DNA of 64,000 bases from Filomicrobium sp. (GTDB lineage: Bacteria > Pseudomonadota > Alphaproteobacteria > Rhizobiales > Hyphomicrobiaceae): the NCBI GenBank assembly GCA_017792465.1, contig CP051234.1:3876501-3940500 (forward strand), read 5' to 3'. The notes beneath the pieces are model-generated. The model had not been told where the DNA came from. It did no database searches and saw nothing but the letters and a program-made list of their open reading frames with translations. Both the position numbers and the translations under genes were made by a program. Of this stretch, positions 28,032 to 36,607 are shown in pieces. Positions within the stretch are counted from its first letter, which is position 1; the number at the start of each line of letters is the position of its first letter.

Positions 28032-28712
28032 ATGAGTAGTGTCCGCGTTTCCCGATTTCGAGCCTTGTTGTGCGTCCTTGCTGCGGCAGGTGTTGCGAGC
28101 TGTGCTGGCGGACCCTCACCTTTTTCAGGACAGAAAGCGGCTTGGCGCGATACCAGCGAGCGGGCTTGTTTGACCTCCGGTCTTGTTACGCGGAACCCCT
28201 TCGTCACGCCGATTTCGGCGCTTGGCGGCCCGGAGGTTTGCGGGGCGATACAACCCTTCAAGATGAGGGCGGCAGATTATGGCCGCGTCGAGCTTCGTCC
28301 AGCGGCGGTTTTGCGCTGTCCGATGGTGAATAGCGTCGACGAGTGGGTGCGCACCGCGATTGCGCCTTTGGCCGTGCGGTATCTGGGGTCACCGGTCACG
28401 CGGATCCAGGTTGCGGCGTCCTACTCCTGCCGGACGCGCAACGGTATCCCCGGCGCCAAGCTCTCCGAGCACGGTCTTGCCAATGCGCTCGACATCTCTT
28501 CATTTCTGCTGGCCGATGGCCGCAAGATCACTATCCGGCGCGGATGGCGCGGGAACAGCCAGGAGCGATCGTTCCTTCGGGCCGTGCATAGTAGTGCTTG
28601 CAAACGGTTCACCACCGTCCTGGGGCCGGAAGCCGACAAATACCACTTCGATCATTTCCACGTCGATTTGGCCCGCCACAACAAGGCCGGCACTTACCGT
28701 GTTTGCCGCTAA
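28032..28712 (+). CDS. extensin-like family lipoprotein
   Basis: 226 residues. An N-terminal lipoprotein signal ends at VASC-AGG, so Cys24 is probably lipidated. The mature chain is an extensin-like C-terminal domain, typical of Hyphomicrobiales. It shows SEHGLANALDIS, the FLLADGRKITIRRGW block and the C-terminal HFDHFHVDLARH. The His/Asp pattern is like that of D,D-peptidase-fold proteins, so it may act on the cell wall, although enzymatic activity is not established for this family. Monocistronic or with the TetR gene 60 bp downstream. Confidence 0.85.
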   Translation: MSSVRVSRFRALLCVLAAAGVASCAGGPSPFSGQKAAWRDTSERACLTSGLVTRNPFVTPISALGGPEVCGAIQPFKMRAADYGRVELRPAAVLRCPMVNSVDEWVRTAIAPLAVRYLGSPVTRIQVAASYSCRTRNGIPGAKLSEHGLANALDISSFLLADGRKITIRRGWRGNSQERSFLRAVHSSACKRFTTVLGPEADKYHFDHFHVDLARHNKAGTYRVCR

Positions 28713-28772
28713 CGGGATATCGCGTCGATTGAGCTATGCCATTTGCTCCGCTGATCGGCTAAAACCTCTGGC

Positions 28773-29408
28773 ATGACTTGGCATAAGGACGGACAGCGCG
28801 GCCGCAAGGGCTACCATCATGGGAACCTGCGGGAAGCTTTGGTCGAGGCGGCGCTCAAACTCATCAGCGAAAAGGGCCCTGGCGGGCTGACCTTTGCGGA
28901 TGCCGCGCGCGCTGCAGGGGTGAGCGCGGCTGCGCCCTACCGCCATTTCCGCGACCGCGATGAGCTGATGGCGAATGTTGCGCTGAAAGGCTTTGAGCGC
29001 TTCGGTGCGGTTCTCTCTAAAGCCTGGGCGGATGGCACGCCCGATGTTTTTACCGCGCTCAATGCGCTGGGGCGGGCCTACCTTGGATTCGCGCGCGACG
29101 AACCGGCGATGTTTGCAGCGATGTTTGAATCGGGCCTTGTGCTCTCGGAGCATTCGGAAGTTGCGGCGGCTGCAGATCTGGCGTTCGATGTCTTATTGTC
29201 GGCGTGCGAAGCGCTTGCGCAGGCTGCGCCATTGGAGAAGCGACCGCCGGCCAGGATGATGGCGCTGCACATCTGGTCGCTCAGCCATGGGATTGCATCA
29301 TTGTTCAGTCGTGGTGATGCAGCGCGGCGGGCCATTCCGATGCCGCCGGAAGATCTGCTCGAAGCCGGAGTGCTGGTTTATCTGGATGGCTTAGGCGTGC
29401 GCGGTTGA
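28773..29408 (+). CDS. TetR-family regulator
   Basis: 211 residues. The N-terminal helix-turn-helix is clear (LTFADAARAAGVSAAAPYRHFRDRDELMANVALKGF). The C-terminal part resembles the WHG domain variant, with the typical LHIWSLSHGIASLF ending. Effector and targets are unknown; the convergent asparaginase gene ends 9 bp away and the extensin-like gene is upstream on the same strand. Confidence 0.88.
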   Translation: MTWHKDGQRGRKGYHHGNLREALVEAALKLISEKGPGGLTFADAARAAGVSAAAPYRHFRDRDELMANVALKGFERFGAVLSKAWADGTPDVFTALNALGRAYLGFARDEPAMFAAMFESGLVLSEHSEVAAAADLAFDVLLSACEALAQAAPLEKRPPARMMALHIWSLSHGIASLFSRGDAARRAIPMPPEDLLEAGVLVYLDGLGVRG

Positions 29409-29416
29409 GGGGTTTT

Positions 29417-30427
29417 TCAGACCTTGAGCTGGCTGAGGGCGCTCGTCAGGGCCGGAGCGGTTCTGATCGTGCCGATCTTCAAACCGCGCCAGCTTTTTTG
29501 AATCGTGCGATGCATGAGGTCGCGGGCTTCCGGGATCAGCCGCTCGACGATTGCCATGGCCGTACCGGCAGAGGCGCGCGTCGTGCCGTCGTCGATCTTC
29601 ACGGCGAAACCGATCCCCAGTTTCGGGAAGCCACCGCAATAGACGCCTTCGGCCCCGGTCTTGATGAAAATGCGTCCGGGGAAATGCCCCATAGCGATGC
29701 TATCGGCGCGTCCGGGACCGGCGACGAGTTCGGGTTCCTTCCAGCAGGCGTTCATGATGCGCTGGTAGGCCTCGGCATGCGGAGCCGCCTTGCCGGTTCC
29801 GGTGACGAGGCTCGCGAAGATCGTCGCCATGGTTTCAAGCGGCATCGCCCAGTTCGGCAGCGAGCAGCCGTCAAGGCCCATGACGTTGGAGCCAAGCTCG
29901 AGACCTGAAAGCTCGCAGAGAATTTCATGCACGCGCTTCTGCATCGGGTGGTCGGCCTGCCAGTAGCCTTCGATTGGCTGACCGAGGTGGCGCGCGGTCG
30001 CGAGCATGCCGGCGTGTTTGCCAGAGCAGTTGTTATGCAGTTGGTTGGCATCGCCGCCGGAGCGCCAGAGGTCCTTAGCGGCCTTTGCACCGAGTGGCGG
30101 GTGGATGCCGCAGCCAAGATCGTGCTCGCTCAACCCGGCGGCCGTCAGCATGTGCTCGGCGACGGTGGTGTGCCGCTTGGTTCCGGTGTGAGATGCGCAA
30201 GCCAGGGCGATTTCGGTGTCTTGGTAGCCGTAGGCATCGGCGGCGCCGGATTCAATCAGCGGCAGGGCCTGCAACGATTTGATTGCAGAACGCGGGTAAA
30301 CGGCATGAGACGTGTCGCCGATCGCCAAAAGCAAGCCGGACGTGGCGCTGACGATAGCGACCGAGCCGGTGTGGAAACTTTCGACTAGCGGTCCGCGCGT
30401 TGCTTCGATGAGGACTGGGTTGCTCAT
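29417..30427 (-). CDS. L-asparaginase of the Rhizobium etli (ReAV) type
   Basis: 336 residues of the thermolabile asparaginase II class first known from Rhizobium etli, unrelated to E. coli AnsA/B. Visible are YPRSAIKSLQALPL with the Ser-x-x-Lys pair, ACASHTGTKRH, LHNNCSGKHAGML with the zinc-site cysteine, and MGLDGCSLPNWAMPL with the second. It hydrolyses asparagine to aspartate and ammonia in the cytosol. It stands alone, convergent with the TetR gene. Confidence 0.9.
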   Translation of the reverse strand: MSNPVLIEATRGPLVESFHTGSVAIVSATSGLLLAIGDTSHAVYPRSAIKSLQALPLIESGAADAYGYQDTEIALACASHTGTKRHTTVAEHMLTAAGLSEHDLGCGIHPPLGAKAAKDLWRSGGDANQLHNNCSGKHAGMLATARHLGQPIEGYWQADHPMQKRVHEILCELSGLELGSNVMGLDGCSLPNWAMPLETMATIFASLVTGTGKAAPHAEAYQRIMNACWKEPELVAGPGRADSIAMGHFPGRIFIKTGAEGVYCGGFPKLGIGFAVKIDDGTTRASAGTAMAIVERLIPEARDLMHRTIQKSWRGLKIGTIRTAPALTSALSQLKV

Positions 30428-30640
30428 GACTGCCTCGAAGGGGCTCTTTGATCGTGGGTCGGGTTGATTATGGCCCCGTTTCCTGCACCCTGCCTACCCC
30501 GGCGTGGATGTCAAACGCTTTGGCCAGTTTGCCGCTATTGAGCCGGGGATCGTGGCGCTTGAGGATTATCTTGCGATCCGCGCTGCGGCTGGCCTTTTGG
30601 GGGCTCTCACGTCTTGGAGACTCTCACGTTCGGCAGCTCG

Positions 30641-31060
30641 TCAGTTAAGTTCGGAAAGTTCGGCTTTGAAATCAGCCAGTGTGCGCTTCAGATAGGTCGT
30701 CAGCCGACTGCGGTAGCGCCAGGGCTTGGCGCGTGCGGGAAGGCGGCTCAGCCAATGCGAGTTGGGACCGTGACCAGAGCCGTGTTGGCGGGCCAGATTA
30801 ATCGTCCGCGGCAAGTGCTTTTGTTCGAGCACTGCGATGCATGCCTCAATTTCGCGCAATGTCGCAAAGACCAGGCGCAGGCCATTAAACTCGACGTTGA
30901 ATAGTGCATAGCCTTTGCCGACAATCCGGGGCTGTCCGAAATTCTCCAATTGTCTTGGCGCCATGGCTTGTGGCGCAGCCGGGTCTGCCGCCTGATGGAC
31001 CCAATAGGTCATCGGCGATCGCGTCGGCTGGCTGACGTATTCGATCCAGCTTTTTCTCAT
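30641..31060 (-). CDS. conserved protein of unknown function
   Basis: 139 residues, or 123 from an internal ATG at MTYWVHQA. No motif that I recognise. A segment FNGLRLVFATLREIEACIAVLEQKHLPRT is followed by a conserved-looking GHGPNSHWLSRLPA and a basic helical tail. I recall similar small soluble proteins in other Hyphomicrobiales. No signal peptide. It is the last of seven same-strand genes starting at 36225, 50 bp after the DUF4431 gene, so it may be in the FHA-flavoprotein operon. Confidence 0.6.
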   Translation of the reverse strand: MRKSWIEYVSQPTRSPMTYWVHQAADPAAPQAMAPRQLENFGQPRIVGKGYALFNVEFNGLRLVFATLREIEACIAVLEQKHLPRTINLARQHGSGHGPNSHWLSRLPARAKPWRYRSRLTTYLKRTLADFKAELSELN

Positions 31061-31110
31061 GACATCGTCTGCCGGACGTTGGGGCTGCAGAACAATTTGA
31101 CGGCGGCCTA

Positions 31111-31500
31111 CTACTGCTGGTCGATTTCGGAGACGTCGATCAGGATCGGGGCATGATGATGCACGGTATGGGCTGGCAACGCCGTGCCGCGCACGAGCAG
31201 GGTCTTGCCGACGAAGCCCTTCAGTGTGCCTTGGATCGCATCGTCGCTTGAGAAGATATGGATCTTGTCGGTGCTCTCGACGCGTTCGTCGGGGTCTTCG
31301 GCCGAGAGGCAGGCCGGAGCCGGCAGAAGCAGGATGTAGGCGCTTTCGGGGCGATCCGCTGCGTCTTTGAATTGGCCCAGAGCCAAGCGGCCTTCTGCGA
31401 TTTGATCGGCGACGTTGGCTTTCATGCAGTTGTCGGCGTAAGCCGGGCCGGTGGCGAGCGACACCAAGGCGAGGCTCAAGGCGTAGATCAGATTTTTCAT
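31111..31500 (-). CDS. exported DUF4431-like protein
   Basis: 129 residues. A signal peptide (YALSLALVSLATGPAYA) precedes a mature domain with one early Cys (DNCMKAN) and a second (APACLS) that could form a disulfide. A conserved end region GKTLLVRGTALPAHTVHHHAPILIDV follows. The triple His is typical of DUF4431, a secreted family of unknown role. It lies in the same-strand run below the FHA-flavoprotein gene, 37 bp from its neighbour. Confidence 0.7.
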   Translation of the reverse strand: MKNLIYALSLALVSLATGPAYADNCMKANVADQIAEGRLALGQFKDAADRPESAYILLLPAPACLSAEDPDERVESTDKIHIFSSDDAIQGTLKGFVGKTLLVRGTALPAHTVHHHAPILIDVSEIDQQ

Positions 31501-31537
31501 GGCGGTATCATTTGCAAGTTTGCAGATAGACGTCGGT

Positions 31538-31864
31538 TCAGCAATTCGATTTGATCAGGGCGCGGGCATTGGCTTTCAACTTCTCGCCTTGCAAGAGTTT
31601 CAATGCGACCTTGCCGTCGTGGCAGTTGAGCTTGCGGTCGGTGTTTGCAACGGCGCGCAGGGCATGGAAGAAGCCGACGATCTCGTTTTGCGCTTGGGCG
31701 TTGTTGATGAGGCGCGTGCACGCTGCGACGATCACCTTGTTGTCGACCTTGCCGGAGCCGGCCGTGCAGATCTGATAGTCCTGCTCGAACGTCTTGTAGG
31801 CTTGCGCGGGTGCTGCCAGTGCTATTGCTGCGATGGCTGCCAGCAGCGGGGTTGCGATTTTCAC
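31538..31864 (-). CDS. small exported protein, four-Cys
   Basis: 108 residues from GTG 31864, preceded by AAGGAGAC. A long frame upstream in this reading only shadows the transporter gene. The signal peptide TPLLAAIAAIALAAPAQA is clear. The mature part is helical with cysteines in YQICTAG, VAACTRL, LNCHDG and the terminal KSNC, enough for two disulfides. This pattern resembles small helical-repeat (Sel1/TPR-like) periplasmic proteins. It sits 32 bp after the TauE/SafE gene and is probably co-expressed. Confidence 0.65.
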   Translation of the reverse strand: MKIATPLLAAIAAIALAAPAQAYKTFEQDYQICTAGSGKVDNKVIVAACTRLINNAQAQNEIVGFFHALRAVANTDRKLNCHDGKVALKLLQGEKLKANARALIKSNC

Positions 31865-31896
31865 TTTTCGTCTCCTTGCGAGGGTTGGGGGTAAAA

Positions 31897-32904
31897 TCAT
31901 TTGCTCAAGACCCCGAGTAGCGGGCCGAGGATGAGAAACGCGCTGGAAGCGATGATCCAGACCGAGGCGAATGTCTTGAGCCAGAGAGGGCCGAGCCAGA
32001 CAGCGAACAGCCGGGCGATAAAGCCGCCGATCATGGCGCCGGGGATTGCCATCAGCGCGATCGGCCAGACGATGTTGCCGTTGACGAGGTGATAGCCGAC
32101 GCCGCTGATGACGCTGATCACCGAGACAATGACGGCGATGGCGATGGCAGATGGTGTCGGGAATTTTCTGAAGATGAGATAGACGGCAACCAACTCTCCG
32201 ACACCGACGGAAAAGAACGCGGTGATGACGCCACCGATCGCTCCAAGGCCGAGGAGCCAATAGGTGTCGGTCAGTTCGGGGCGGAATCGGTAGGGCTTCA
32301 CTTTCTGATAGGCCCAGGTGAAGACGAGCAGCACGATGCCGAGGATCAGCGAGAACCACTTGAAGGCCGTCAGCAAAACGCTGCCGTCGACCGATCCGAA
32401 GAAGGCCCACTGGGTGAGGAGCAGTGCGGGGATCGTCGTCAGAAGGATCGTGAAGACGATGTGCAGGAAGCTTAAGCCATCGATGCGTCCGCCCGGCGGG
32501 TTGTCGCTGGCATAAAAGCGCCAGACCCATGAGACGGCACCGACCGACATGCCGAAGCACTGGATAAGGAAGCTGATGCCGACCGTCGACACAGGATCGA
32601 CGCTGATGTCCATCGGGATGACGCCCATCTCGGCGGCCCCGCTCAGCGAGTTGAACGCAGGTACGAAGACAACGCCGCCGCCCGTACCGGTGGAGTTGGC
32701 GATCACGGCGCCGAAAATGCCGATCGGCAGGAAGACCCAGACGTGCTGGAAGAAGCGGAAGATTTCGCTGGCGTGCATCTGGAAGAGGACGACAAGCAGC
32801 ACCAGCAGGCCCGCCAGATAGACGGTCGCAAACCGTTTGATATTCGCCTGCAGCTTTGTGGGAGCGTGCGCTTCAGAGGCTCCGTTTATTGTGGCGTGCG
32901 CCAT
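31897..32904 (-). CDS. TauE/SafE (TSUP) family transporter
   Basis: 335 residues with about eight membrane helices. The family's GTGGG-type segment (NSTGTGGGVVFVPAF) near residue 72 and its pseudo-repeat GGVITAFFSVGVGELVAVYL near residue 223 are visible. TSUP members move sulfite, sulfoacetate, taurine-derived or other organic anions across the inner membrane. The N-terminal soluble stretch is longer than in minimal members. It sits directly below the 4-helix membrane protein and the FHA-flavoprotein on one strand, so a sulfur link for that operon is plausible but unproven. Confidence 0.85.
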   Translation of the reverse strand: MAHATINGASEAHAPTKLQANIKRFATVYLAGLLVLLVVLFQMHASEIFRFFQHVWVFLPIGIFGAVIANSTGTGGGVVFVPAFNSLSGAAEMGVIPMDISVDPVSTVGISFLIQCFGMSVGAVSWVWRFYASDNPPGGRIDGLSFLHIVFTILLTTIPALLLTQWAFFGSVDGSVLLTAFKWFSLILGIVLLVFTWAYQKVKPYRFRPELTDTYWLLGLGAIGGVITAFFSVGVGELVAVYLIFRKFPTPSAIAIAVIVSVISVISGVGYHLVNGNIVWPIALMAIPGAMIGGFIARLFAVWLGPLWLKTFASVWIIASSAFLILGPLLGVLSK

Positions 32905-32946
32905 CGTGTTACCTGCAAATGAGTTTGCGACCAGCCAAAGATGCCG

Positions 32947-33387
32947 TCAAAGCCTGCCCAATTCGCCGCCTTTGAAGCGCCAGTGGACGAGGAAGATCTG
33001 GACGCCTGCCAGGAGCGCCACAAACGATGGGATGAAGACCAGCGTGAAATGGAACAGCGCTGTTGAGGTTTCGATGCGGTCGACGAGTAAAGCGTCGAGA
33101 AGGCCGGCGTTCATGAGGCCGACTGTGATGCCGAATTCCAGAATCGTGAAGAAGAACTGGAATGCGAACGGCCAGTCGTTGTCCCAGCGGAAGCGCTGGA
33201 TCTGCATATAGACCGGATCGAGGACGAGGCCGACGACGGTCATGGCTGTGATGAAAACGAACGGGTCCCAAAAGCGGCCGATCTCGAGCAGATCGAGATA
33301 CAACGAAACGCATGCCGTGATCGGCAGTGCCAGGAAGATGTAGAGCAAGATGCGCGTCTGGAAGCGTCCCATGAGTGTCGGTGTCAT
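32947..33387 (-). CDS. four-helix integral membrane protein, unknown function
   Basis: 146 residues from ATG 33387. Four hydrophobic segments: ILLYIFLALPITACVSLYLDL, FVFITAMTVVGLVLDPVYM, FAFQFFFTILEFGITVGLMNAG and FHFTLVFIPSFVALLAGVQIFLV. The loop IQRFRWDNDWPF is charged. No family recognised. It lies 42 bp before the TauE/SafE gene and 73 bp after the FHA-flavoprotein, inside the same operon-like run, so it may be an accessory subunit of either. Confidence 0.65.
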   Translation of the reverse strand: MTPTLMGRFQTRILLYIFLALPITACVSLYLDLLEIGRFWDPFVFITAMTVVGLVLDPVYMQIQRFRWDNDWPFAFQFFFTILEFGITVGLMNAGLLDALLVDRIETSTALFHFTLVFIPSFVALLAGVQIFLVHWRFKGGELGRL

Positions 33388-33460
33388 CGTTAAAAAAAAC
33401 TCCAGGCAGACTGAAACGTGTGATCGAGATGGCAGCATCTGCTGCGAAGTCGTTGAATGT

Positions 33461-35368
33461 TTAGGGCGTCTCGTTGCGGCACCATTTGATCCACTGGGAA
33501 GCCGAGCGAAACGGACCGAGCTGTTTCAAAGTAGGTGCGCGCTGGGCAGCCAAACCGGCAACGGATCGTAGCGCGGCGTATTGCAACCCGAGAAAGCTGT
33601 CGACGGCGGCGTAAGGGCCGTTCAACGCCATGACGCCTGAAACGTAAACGCGGCCCGACTGATTGCGCATGCCTTCGACTTCGAAGTCGTTGGTGACCTT
33701 GAGGCCGCTGAGGCGCTGCTCGGGAGAGCGTCCGCTGATGTTGTTGCGCTCGAGTTTGTAGGTGGAAATGATGTCTCTCAGCACCGGGTTGGCTTCCAGA
33801 TCGGCGACGAGGCCGGTGCAGTCGACGATATAGTCGGCGTCGAGGCGGACTTCCTCCTTGAAGCCTTGGCTTGATTCCAGCTTGGTTTCGATGCGACCGT
33901 CTTTCAATTCGATGCCCTCGACTTCACCGAAGAACGGCCGATACCAGCCGTCTTTTTTGCCTTCGGTGATCATGGCGTCCCAGTCGGCGCGGTCGGCCGT
34001 TGTCGTTCCGCCCCACATTTGCATCAGCTCGGCTCGGCGGGCGGGATCGGCTTGTTCAAGCAAGACGCGCAGCGAGCCGCCCCAGCAGGATTTCGGCCAG
34101 TTGAAGGGTTGGTATTCGATGTCGTGTTCGGCGTGGCGCTGGGCGAGGTCGAATTTGCGGCCTTCCACAATGCGCGAGCGCATGATGTGCAGGACCTTGA
34201 TGTCTTTGTTTTTGGCGCGGGCTTCCCACAGGCGTTGCAGGATGCGCGAGGCGACGATGCCGCGGCCGCGGATCAGGACGATGCCGCCGTTCTTTTCGAG
34301 CTTGTCGTAGATCTCGTCATGCTGCTCGTAGGCGTTGATGACGCGGTCGGATTTCGGGTGCTCGCGTTTGAAGTCCTGCAGGTCGTCGAGATAGCGGGAG
34401 GCGGGATAGCCCATGGCGATATGCAGGTGCTTGCCGACGAGGATCTTGTTGCGCGGTCCGCTGCGTGCATGTCCGGCGGGGACGCGATAGGCGACGGCAA
34501 AGCGGCCATCGGTCGTCTTGCGGATTTTGACGATGCGCCCGGCGACCCAGATGTCGGACCAGCCAATACGCTTAGCTTCGGCCTCGATCGATTCAAAAAC
34601 ATCGCCGGCGCGCGGCGTGTAGCTCTCGGCAATGGCCGGTTCACCGAACACCTGGAAGATGTATTTGAGGCCGCCAAGCTTGCCGTTCTTGAGGTCGACC
34701 CACGTTTCGCGGCTGGCGTAGCCGGGGAAGCCCCAGATGTTGTCGGGTGTCGAAATCGAGTTGGAGCGAAGGCGCTCGCGGCGCGGGATCTGCGAGTTTA
34801 GACACAACCGTTCGTATTTGGCTTGCGGTTCAGGGTCGACGCCAATGGCGCGGATATTGGCTGCGGGCACGCCAAAAACGCGCAAGTGGTCGACCCAGAT
34901 GAAGCTGCCGAGGCCGCCGCCAAGTGCCAGATAATCGACTTCCTCGACGGGAAGGCCAGAGCCTTTGAGCGCGCCGACATCGACGGTCGGGCTATCGAAC
35001 TGGGGTGGTGGGAAAGCGCCGCCCGTCGGCGGAATCTTGACGGAGGTTCTTGAGGCTTCGCCGTCCTTGCGGGTGGCTTCAATTGAGTAGCTGCCGATGG
35101 TGACGATTGAACCACTGGGCCAAACCGCGCGTGTGATTTCTTCGCCGTCGAGACGTGTGCCGTTGGCGCTTTCGGCATCCTTGATGACGATATCCTCGCC
35201 ATCGATGGTGATTTCGGCGTGGACGCGGGAGACGGCCTGGTCGGGTACGACGACATCGCAGGACTGCGTGCGCCCGAGGGTGAATGGTCCGCTGCCTTCC
35301 AGATTGATCGTGTGCCGGTTCGAAGAGCTGTTGCTATCGGTCGGGTAGATAACGAGTTCTAATTTCAT
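33461..35368 (-). CDS. FHA domain fused to FAD/NAD(P)-type oxidoreductase
   Basis: 635 residues. Residues 1-100 are a canonical phosphothreonine-binding FHA domain: LGRT with G32-R33, SRVH at 47-50 and ESANG at 66-70. A Pro-rich linker (110-130) leads to a Rossmann-type module with YLALGGGLGSFIWVDHLRVFG (146-166). A second dinucleotide-like motif IVLIRGRGIVAS lies near 363-374. A late YIVDCTGL resembles the TG motif of flavin monooxygenases. I know no characterised enzyme of this architecture. The FHA end suggests recruitment to, or gating by, a phosphorylated partner; kinases are encoded divergently 1.2 kb away. ATG 35368 chosen over a TTG at 35386. Confidence 0.75.
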   Translation of the reverse strand: MKLELVIYPTDSNSSSNRHTINLEGSGPFTLGRTQSCDVVVPDQAVSRVHAEITIDGEDIVIKDAESANGTRLDGEEITRAVWPSGSIVTIGSYSIEATRKDGEASRTSVKIPPTGGAFPPPQFDSPTVDVGALKGSGLPVEEVDYLALGGGLGSFIWVDHLRVFGVPAANIRAIGVDPEPQAKYERLCLNSQIPRRERLRSNSISTPDNIWGFPGYASRETWVDLKNGKLGGLKYIFQVFGEPAIAESYTPRAGDVFESIEAEAKRIGWSDIWVAGRIVKIRKTTDGRFAVAYRVPAGHARSGPRNKILVGKHLHIAMGYPASRYLDDLQDFKREHPKSDRVINAYEQHDEIYDKLEKNGGIVLIRGRGIVASRILQRLWEARAKNKDIKVLHIMRSRIVEGRKFDLAQRHAEHDIEYQPFNWPKSCWGGSLRVLLEQADPARRAELMQMWGGTTTADRADWDAMITEGKKDGWYRPFFGEVEGIELKDGRIETKLESSQGFKEEVRLDADYIVDCTGLVADLEANPVLRDIISTYKLERNNISGRSPEQRLSGLKVTNDFEVEGMRNQSGRVYVSGVMALNGPYAAVDSFLGLQYAALRSVAGLAAQRAPTLKQLGPFRSASQWIKWCRNETP

Positions 35369-35481
35369 CTGGTCGGCAAACTCCAATAGACCGGTTCAAT
35401 ATCCCGACACGGAAGATCACTCGAGGGATTATTTCAGCATTTGCATTGGCCGGGTGGACGGTCTGTTACGAAAGGAACAGA

Positions 35482-36225
35482 TCAAGGAGGGGTAACGCGG
35501 GTGAAGCTGCCCGATGCCGCCAGATAATAACCGCACCAGCTGCAGTTCTCTTCGAAGGGAAGGTCATTCAAAAGGTGGCATTCGGGATTTCCGCAGACGA
35601 TCTTTTCCTTGCCGCGCATCAGCACTTCAATGCGGTAGTTATCGATGGCGATGACGTCGCCGGGGGAGGCCTGGGCGGGCAACGTGACGGTTCGGTTGTT
35701 GATGCGGATATTGGCAGATTTGACGCCAGCGGGCTGTGAGATGTTGAGGCGGCTGCCGTTGGAATTGAGGAGTGCAAGCGGTTCGTCGTCGGTTGCTGCA
35801 GGCTTTAGAGCGTAGGCGCCGCCTTCGTTGACGACGACGCAGCTTTCATCCGCATCGAGCGACAATTCGCTGATCGGTGCCAGGCTTGCTTTCGTCATCT
35901 TGAGCGCCAGCGCATGCGATTCGAGCAGCGTGATTTCGTATTGTTCGATCTCGATGACGTCGCCTGGCTGCAAACGGCGCTTGTCATTCTTGATGCGTTC
36001 GCCCGCGACCTTGGAGCCATTGGAACTGGTATCGACGTAATAGAGCCCGTCGGCTGCTTGTTCGATATGTCCGTGAATTCGCGAAATAGTTTCGCGGTCA
36101 GGTGCCAGTTTGATGGCGCTCGCGCTTTGCGGAAATTTTCCGAATTCAACTGGCATCGAGACGGCTTGGGTCTGCCGGTCGCCGCTCTTGCGGTCATGAA
36201 TTTCGAGTTTGATCCGCTCACTCAT
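35482..36225 (-). CDS. FHA protein with C-terminal zinc ribbon
   Basis: 247 residues from ATG 36225. The N-terminal FHA domain (about 5-105) keeps SRIH at 48-51 and TSSNG at 66-70, but has GK rather than GR at the first loop. Residues 125-205 form a second beta-rich segment that looks like a degenerate FHA-like repeat. Four cysteines, C211, C216, C228 and C231, make a zinc-ribbon-like end. No membrane helix. First gene of the minus-strand operon that continues into the FHA-flavoprotein and divergent from the kinase, so it is a natural adaptor candidate. Confidence 0.75.
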   Translation of the reverse strand: MSERIKLEIHDRKSGDRQTQAVSMPVEFGKFPQSASAIKLAPDRETISRIHGHIEQAADGLYYVDTSSNGSKVAGERIKNDKRRLQPGDVIEIEQYEITLLESHALALKMTKASLAPISELSLDADESCVVVNEGGAYALKPAATDDEPLALLNSNGSRLNISQPAGVKSANIRINNRTVTLPAQASPGDVIAIDNYRIEVLMRGKEKIVCGNPECHLLNDLPFEENCSWCGYYLAASGSFTRVTPP

Positions 36226-36607
36226 GGAATGATCCCCGCGCGCATTGTCGGCATAAGACTGATCTGGCATCAGAGCTTCTGCAATGTTTTTGCAATCCCA
36301 TGGCTAAATGGCAAACGGAATTGAGGTTTGGGCCGGAACAATGTTGCGATCCAAATTTAACTTACACAAATCGGTTCGCGCGATGTGCTTGTTGGGGACT
36401 GTACGCCGCCGAACATAGGGTTACTGTGCTTTGGAAGTTGACGTTGGCTTGGAACCTGCAGTGTGCTGAGATGTCGTCGCTTTAGATTTCCTGTCTGGAC
36501 TATTTTCCTCAAGTGGGAATTTGGATACAAGTTGCGGCGACAACGGATGGTGGCGGTGCGGAGTATTGCTTCGCGGCGCATGCGATAAGCGGGATTAAGT
36601 AGCGAAT
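36226..36607. promoter_or_regulatory. divergent promoter region of the FHA and kinase gene sets
   Basis: 382 bp separate the two divergent starts. The segment near 36340-36540 is A+T-richer than the genes. I find no convincing operator palindrome. No coding frame supported. The two gene sets share only this region, so co-regulation is likely. Confidence 0.5.

Noticed and set aside
31865-32560. Extended frame upstream of the small four-Cys exported protein
   Set aside because: It lies antiparallel in register with the transporter gene; GTG 31864 with AAGGAGA starts the signal peptide.
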